Below, piece after piece: positions 17,591 through 20,900 of a DNA stretch of 20,900 nucleotides (position 1 is its first letter; each line of letters starts with the position of its first letter). The stretch spans positions 1 to 20,900 of the forward strand of contig JAEWIK010000398.1 of the NCBI GenBank assembly GCA_023387135.1, given 5' to 3'. The DNA comes from Actinomycetes bacterium (GTDB lineage Bacteria > Actinomycetota > Actinomycetes > Propionibacteriales > Propionibacteriaceae). The translations under genes were made by a program, and so were the position numbers. The notes under the pieces were generated by a model. That model was not told where the DNA came from. It made no database searches and saw only the letters and a list, made by a program, of their open reading frames with translations.

Positions 17591-18333
17591 AGTTTCTCGC
17601 TCCGCTCGGGAAGGTCGTCACTGGCCTCGGGGCTCGGGGCCTTCCAGCCCTTCTCCTCGGCGATGTTCTTGCCCAGCAGGGACGCGGCCCCGGCGCTCGG
17701 GCCCTCGTCAGCCCTGCCGTCGGGGAAGCCGGCCAGCACGCGCTCGGCGTCGCGCCAGCTCGTGATGGTGGCACCGCGGGACGCCTTCACGTCCTTGCCC
17801 GCCGCGAGGTCGTCGATCAGCTGCTCGGCCTTCTCCGGCGTCATGTTGTCCATGAACTCCCAGTTGACGGTCATGACCGGCGCGAAGTCGCAGGCGGCGT
17901 TGCACTCGATGCGTTCCAGCGAGAACGTGCCGTCGGGCGTCGTCTCGTCGGTGCCGATGCCGAGCTTCTGCTCCACGCGCTCCAGCAGCGCGTCGCCGCC
18001 CATCACCGCGCACAGCGCGGTGGTGCAGACGCCGACGTGGTGCTTCCCGCCCGGACGGCGCCGGTACATGGTGTAGAACGTCGCGACGCCCGACACCTGG
18101 GCGGTCGTGATGCCGAGGATCTCGGCGCACGCCTCGATGCCGGCGGGCGACACCCTGCCGTCCACGCTCTGCACGAGGTGCAGCATCGGGAGCAGCGCCG
18201 AGCGCGGCTGCGGGTAGCGTCCCGCGAGCTCGCGCAGCTCCGCCATCGTCGTCGCGTCGATGTTCGTCGAGTCGTCCGTCATGTCGACGGAGCCCGAGTC
18301 CTCGAAGTGCGACTTGAACTCGTGCCCGCTCAT
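17587..18333 (-). CDS. nuoE: NADH-quinone oxidoreductase subunit E (24-kDa)
   Basis: A 248-aa thioredoxin-fold subunit that binds the [2Fe-2S] cluster N1a next to the FMN of NuoF. The ligands are Cys103 and Cys108 (VGVCTTALC), and Cys144 and Cys148 (IECNAAC). The helical N-terminal domain is at about 28-92. The last 65 or so residues form a charged tail beyond the usual domain, which E. coli NuoE lacks. The frame is open about 25 codons further upstream, but ATG 18333 overlaps the nuoD stop as ATGA and has a purine-rich GGGAGG upstream. Met18 is another possible start. It overlaps nuoF by 4 nt. Confidence 0.97.
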   Translation of the reverse strand: MSGHEFKSHFEDSGSVDMTDDSTNIDATTMAELRELAGRYPQPRSALLPMLHLVQSVDGRVSPAGIEACAEILGITTAQVSGVATFYTMYRRRPGGKHHVGVCTTALCAVMGGDALLERVEQKLGIGTDETTPDGTFSLERIECNAACDFAPVMTVNWEFMDNMTPEKAEQLIDDLAAGKDVKASRGATITSWRDAERVLAGFPDGRADEGPSAGAASLLGKNIAEEKGWKAPSPEASDDLPERSEKL

Positions 18334-19676
18334 CGGTCCCCGCCTCCCATCACCGGGTCGAGAGAACCGACCGCCACGACGATGTCGGCGATCATGCCGC
18401 CCTCGCACTCGATCGGAACTGACTGCAGGTGGTTGAACCCTGGGTCACGCATGTGGGCGCGGAACGGTTTCGTCCCGCCGTCGGAGACGACGTGGCAGCC
18501 GAGCTCGCCCTTGGGGCTCTCGATCGGGACGTAGGCCTGGCCCGGCGGGACCCTGAAGCCCTCGGTGACCAGCTTGAAGTGGTGGATCAGCGCCTCCATG
18601 GACTCGCCCATGATGTGCTTGATGTGCTCGTGCGAGTTGCCCTGGCCGTCGGGACCGGTGGCGAGCTGCGCGGGCCACGCGATCTTCGGGTCGTCGATCA
18701 TGACGGGCTGGCCTGTCGAGGCCTCCAGCCTGTCGGCGCACTGCTTGACGATCTTGAGGCTCTCCCACATCTCGGCCAGCCGGACGCGGAACCGTCCGTA
18801 GGCGTCGGCGGTGTCCCAGGTGATGACGTCGAAGTCGTACTTCTCATAGCCGCTGTACGGCTGCATCTTGCGGAGGTCCCAGCCGTAGCCGGCCGAGCGC
18901 AGCACCGGGCCGGTGACGCCGAGGGCGAAGCAGGCGGTGAGGTCCTGCACGCCGATGCCCACCATGCGTCCCTTGAAGATCGGGTTCTCGTTGCAGAACG
19001 CCGCGTACTCGGGCAGGTGCTTCTCGAGCCAGTCGATCAGGTCGCGCAACTGCGAGATGCCCGAATCGGGCAGGTCTCCGGCGACGCCACCCGGACGGAT
19101 GTAGGCGTGGTTCATGCGCAGGCCCGTGACGGCCTCGAAGAAGTCGAGGATCATCTCACGTTCGCGGAAGCCGATCGTCATGACGGTCAGGGCGCCGATC
19201 TCCATGCCGCCGGTGCCGATGGCGACCAGGTGGGAGGCGATCCTGCAGAGCTCCATCATGAGCACCCTGAGGTCCTGCGCGCGCTCGGGGATCTGGTCCT
19301 CGATGCCCAGCAGCCGCTCGACCGACAGGCAGTAGGCGGCCTCGTTGAACAGCGGCGAGACGTAGTCCATGCGAGTCACGAACGTGACGCCCTGCGTCCA
19401 CGTCCGGTACTCCATGTTCTTCTCGATGCCTGTGTGCAGGAAGCCGATGCCGGGACGGATCGACTTCACCGTCTCACCCTCGCACTCCACCATCAGGCGG
19501 AGCACGCCGTGGGTCGACGGGTGCTGCGGGCCCATGTTGATGACGAGCGTCTCGTCGTTGCGTTCGGCCTGCTCACGGGCGATCTGGTCGAAGTCGCCGC
19601 CGCCCATCGCCGTGTAGACGGTGCCCTCTGTCTCTTCGCCGGGGGCGGCGTAGAAGTCCGTGTTCTGCGCGGTCAT
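18330..19676 (-). CDS. nuoD: NADH-quinone oxidoreductase subunit D (49-kDa, quinone site)
   Basis: A 448-aa subunit descended from the NiFe-hydrogenase large subunit, forming the quinone headgroup site with NuoB. The [10 protein letters not shown] motif is at 49-58, with His52 and His56. Tyr105 in [11 protein letters not shown] matches the tyrosine that hydrogen-bonds quinone in solved structures. The C-terminus ends MGGGDR, where hydrogenases have metal-binding cysteines that are absent here, as expected. The first 40 residues form a polar extension. ATG 19676 overlaps the nuoC stop as ATGA with GGAG six nt upstream. NuoC and NuoD are separate genes, unlike the fused nuoCD of E. coli. Confidence 0.98.
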   Translation of the reverse strand: MTAQNTDFYAAPGEETEGTVYTAMGGGDFDQIAREQAERNDETLVINMGPQHPSTHGVLRLMVECEGETVKSIRPGIGFLHTGIEKNMEYRTWTQGVTFVTRMDYVSPLFNEAAYCLSVERLLGIEDQIPERAQDLRVLMMELCRIASHLVAIGTGGMEIGALTVMTIGFREREMILDFFEAVTGLRMNHAYIRPGGVAGDLPDSGISQLRDLIDWLEKHLPEYAAFCNENPIFKGRMVGIGVQDLTACFALGVTGPVLRSAGYGWDLRKMQPYSGYEKYDFDVITWDTADAYGRFRVRLAEMWESLKIVKQCADRLEASTGQPVMIDDPKIAWPAQLATGPDGQGNSHEHIKHIMGESMEALIHHFKLVTEGFRVPPGQAYVPIESPKGELGCHVVSDGGTKPFRAHMRDPGFNHLQSVPIECEGGMIADIVVAVGSLDPVMGGGDR

Positions 19677-20434
19677 CTGTAGCTCCTGCGCTGGTCGACG
19701 GGCGGCACCGTGGTGCCCTTGTACTCGATCGGGATGCCGCCGAGCGGGTAGTCCTTGCGCTGCGGGTGGCCTACCCAGTCGTCGGGCATGAGGATGCGGG
19801 TGAGGTGCGGGTGGCCGTCGAAGATGACGCCGAACATGTCCCAGGTCTCGCGCTCGTGCCAGTCGGCCGCCGGATAGGTGGCGACGACGCTGGGGACGTG
19901 CGGGTCGGTGTCGGGACAGGCGGTCTCCACGCGCAGCCGGCGATTGTGGGTCATCGACTGCAGGTGGTAGACGACGTGCAGCTCGGCACCGGTGTCTGCC
20001 GGATAGTGCACACCCGAGACGCTCGCACAGAACTCGAACCGCAGGTGCGCGTCGTCACGCAGGCTCTTCATGACCTCGGCGAGGTGCTCGCGCGCGACGT
20101 AGAAGGTCAGTTCGCCGCGGTCGACGACGACGTTGATGTAGGCCTCGGGCACCAGTTTGGTGAGCCTGGTGAACACCGAGTCGTACCACGAGCCGAAAGG
20201 CGGGGTGGAGGGGACGGGATGCGGCACCTCGCGCACGATCCTGCCGTAGCCGGACGTGTCGCCGGTGCCCTGCGACCACATGCCGCGGCGTACCGGGACC
20301 GGCCTGCCGGACAGCGGGACCAGCTCGGGATCGGGCTGGGCGTCCTCGCGTTCGAGGCCGGCCTTGGGGGCCGACTCGGCAGGGACGACCGGCTCGTCGA
20401 CGGTCTTCTCTTCGCCGGGGAGCTTGTCGGTCAT
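19673..20434 (-). CDS. nuoC: NADH-quinone oxidoreductase subunit C (30-kDa)
   Basis: A 253-aa peripheral-arm subunit that scaffolds NuoD near the quinone site. The complex I 30-kDa signature is clear from [18 protein letters not shown] (194-211) through the ILMPDDW and KDYPLGG stretches, ending by residue 233. The conserved domain begins at about residue 84. The first 80 residues are a polar, Pro- and Glu-rich region without clear homology to E. coli NuoC. ATG 20434 overlaps the nuoB stop as ATGA, and AAGGGG lies about 8 nt upstream. It overlaps nuoD by 4 nt. Confidence 0.98.
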   Translation of the reverse strand: MTDKLPGEEKTVDEPVVPAESAPKAGLEREDAQPDPELVPLSGRPVPVRRGMWSQGTGDTSGYGRIVREVPHPVPSTPPFGSWYDSVFTRLTKLVPEAYINVVVDRGELTFYVAREHLAEVMKSLRDDAHLRFEFCASVSGVHYPADTGAELHVVYHLQSMTHNRRLRVETACPDTDPHVPSVVATYPAADWHERETWDMFGVIFDGHPHLTRILMPDDWVGHPQRKDYPLGGIPIEYKGTTVPPVDQRRSYR

Positions 20435-20900
20435 CGCAGCAACCCCTTCATCTCATGGGTGGCGGGGGCGACCAGCGCCGCCTTCTCGGCCGCCTCGATG
20501 GCGTCCAGTTCGTTCTTGGCCATCGGCCGCTTGGCGACGATGTCCTTCTTCAGCTTGAACATGGCGTCGATCAGCATGTCGGGACGCGGCGGGCAGCCGG
20601 GGACGTAGATGTCGACGGGCACCAGGTGGTCGCCACCCTGCACGATCGCGTAGTTGTTGAACATGCCGCCGGACGAGGCGCAGACGCCCATCGCCATGAC
20701 CCACTTCGGGTTGGGCATCTGGTCGTACACCTGACGCAGGACGGGCGCCATCTTCTGGCTCACGCGTCCGGAGATGATCATGAGGTCCGCCTGCCTGGGT
20801 GAGGCGCGGAACACTTCCTGACCCCAGCGACCCGAGTCGAACCGAGGGGCGCCGTACGTCATCATCTCGATGGCGCAGCAGGCAAGGCCGAAGGTCGCCG
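20431..20900 (-). CDS. nuoB: NADH-quinone oxidoreductase subunit B, 5' end outside the window
   Basis: The last 155 residues are visible, and the reading frame runs off the right edge, so the start is missing. This subunit holds cluster N2, the final iron-sulfur centre before quinone. All four ligands are in view: the tandem cysteines in [11 protein letters not shown] (codons at 20875-20880), one in MGVCASSGG (codon 20680-20682), and one in [10 protein letters not shown] (codon 20593-20595). The ATG at 20865 is internal, because the conserved FGLACCAIE sequence continues in frame ahead of it. The C-terminal segment after about 20530 is a charged helix-like tail. nuoA is expected just outside the window. 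Confidence 0.97.
   Translation of the reverse strand, partial: ATFGLACCAIEMMTYGAPRFDSGRWGQEVFRASPRQADLMIISGRVSQKMAPVLRQVYDQMPNPKWVMAMGVCASSGGMFNNYAIVQGGDHLVPVDIYVPGCPPRPDMLIDAMFKLKKDIVAKRPMAKNELDAIEAAEKAALVAPATHEMKGLLR

Noticed and set aside
1..20900. A search by eye for CRISPR arrays, insertion sequence ends, tRNA genes, phage genes and defence systems.
   Set aside because: None was seen. The window is almost fully occupied by housekeeping coding sequence of uniform composition.

Overview
The window is high-GC DNA carrying almost all of a bacterial respiratory complex I (nuo) operon plus a short respiratory tail. It probably comes from an actinobacterium. Evidence for that is the strong GC bias at third codon positions, frequent GTG starts, short start/stop overlaps, and long polar extensions on NuoC, NuoE, NuoH and NuoJ. 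A member of the Propionibacteriales is my best guess, but it rests on general resemblance and not on a marker gene.

Layout. A lone plus-strand gene at the left edge (16-1941) encodes an M13 (neprilysin/PepO-type) zinc metallopeptidase. It converges on a minus-strand block that fills the rest of the window. In transcription order, right to left, the block is nuoB (5' end outside the window), nuoC, D, E, F, G, H, I, J, K, L, M, N, then a long-chain polyprenyl diphosphate synthase, a type II NADH dehydrogenase (ndh) and an amidase-signature hydrolase. nuoA should lie just beyond position 20900.

How the genes work together. NuoE/F/G form the NADH-oxidising module: FMN, cluster N3 and the NuoE and NuoG clusters. 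NuoB/C/D/I link it to the quinone site, with N6a, N6b, N2 and the His/Tyr quinone ligands all visible. NuoH/J/K/L/M/N form the membrane proton-pumping arm, and the key buried Lys and Glu residues are present in each antiporter-like subunit. The polyprenyl synthase probably makes the menaquinone side chain, and Ndh is a second, non-pumping entry point for NADH electrons into the same quinone pool. The block therefore encodes two alternative NADH:quinone oxidoreductases and an enzyme for their shared acceptor. The amidase follows ndh by 4 nt and has no obvious respiratory role.

Nearly every nuo junction is an ATGA, GTGA, TGATG or TAATG overlap, so translation is probably coupled throughout. The only non-coding gap of any size in the minus-strand block is 74 nt upstream of ndh. 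It holds a 7-bp direct repeat, a weak -10-like hexamer and a good Shine-Dalgarno. There is no gene-free stretch over 300 bases. I saw no tRNA, rRNA, CRISPR array, insertion sequence or prophage. The window is mostly a well-conserved housekeeping region, and I found no convincing new system. The observations listed are modest.
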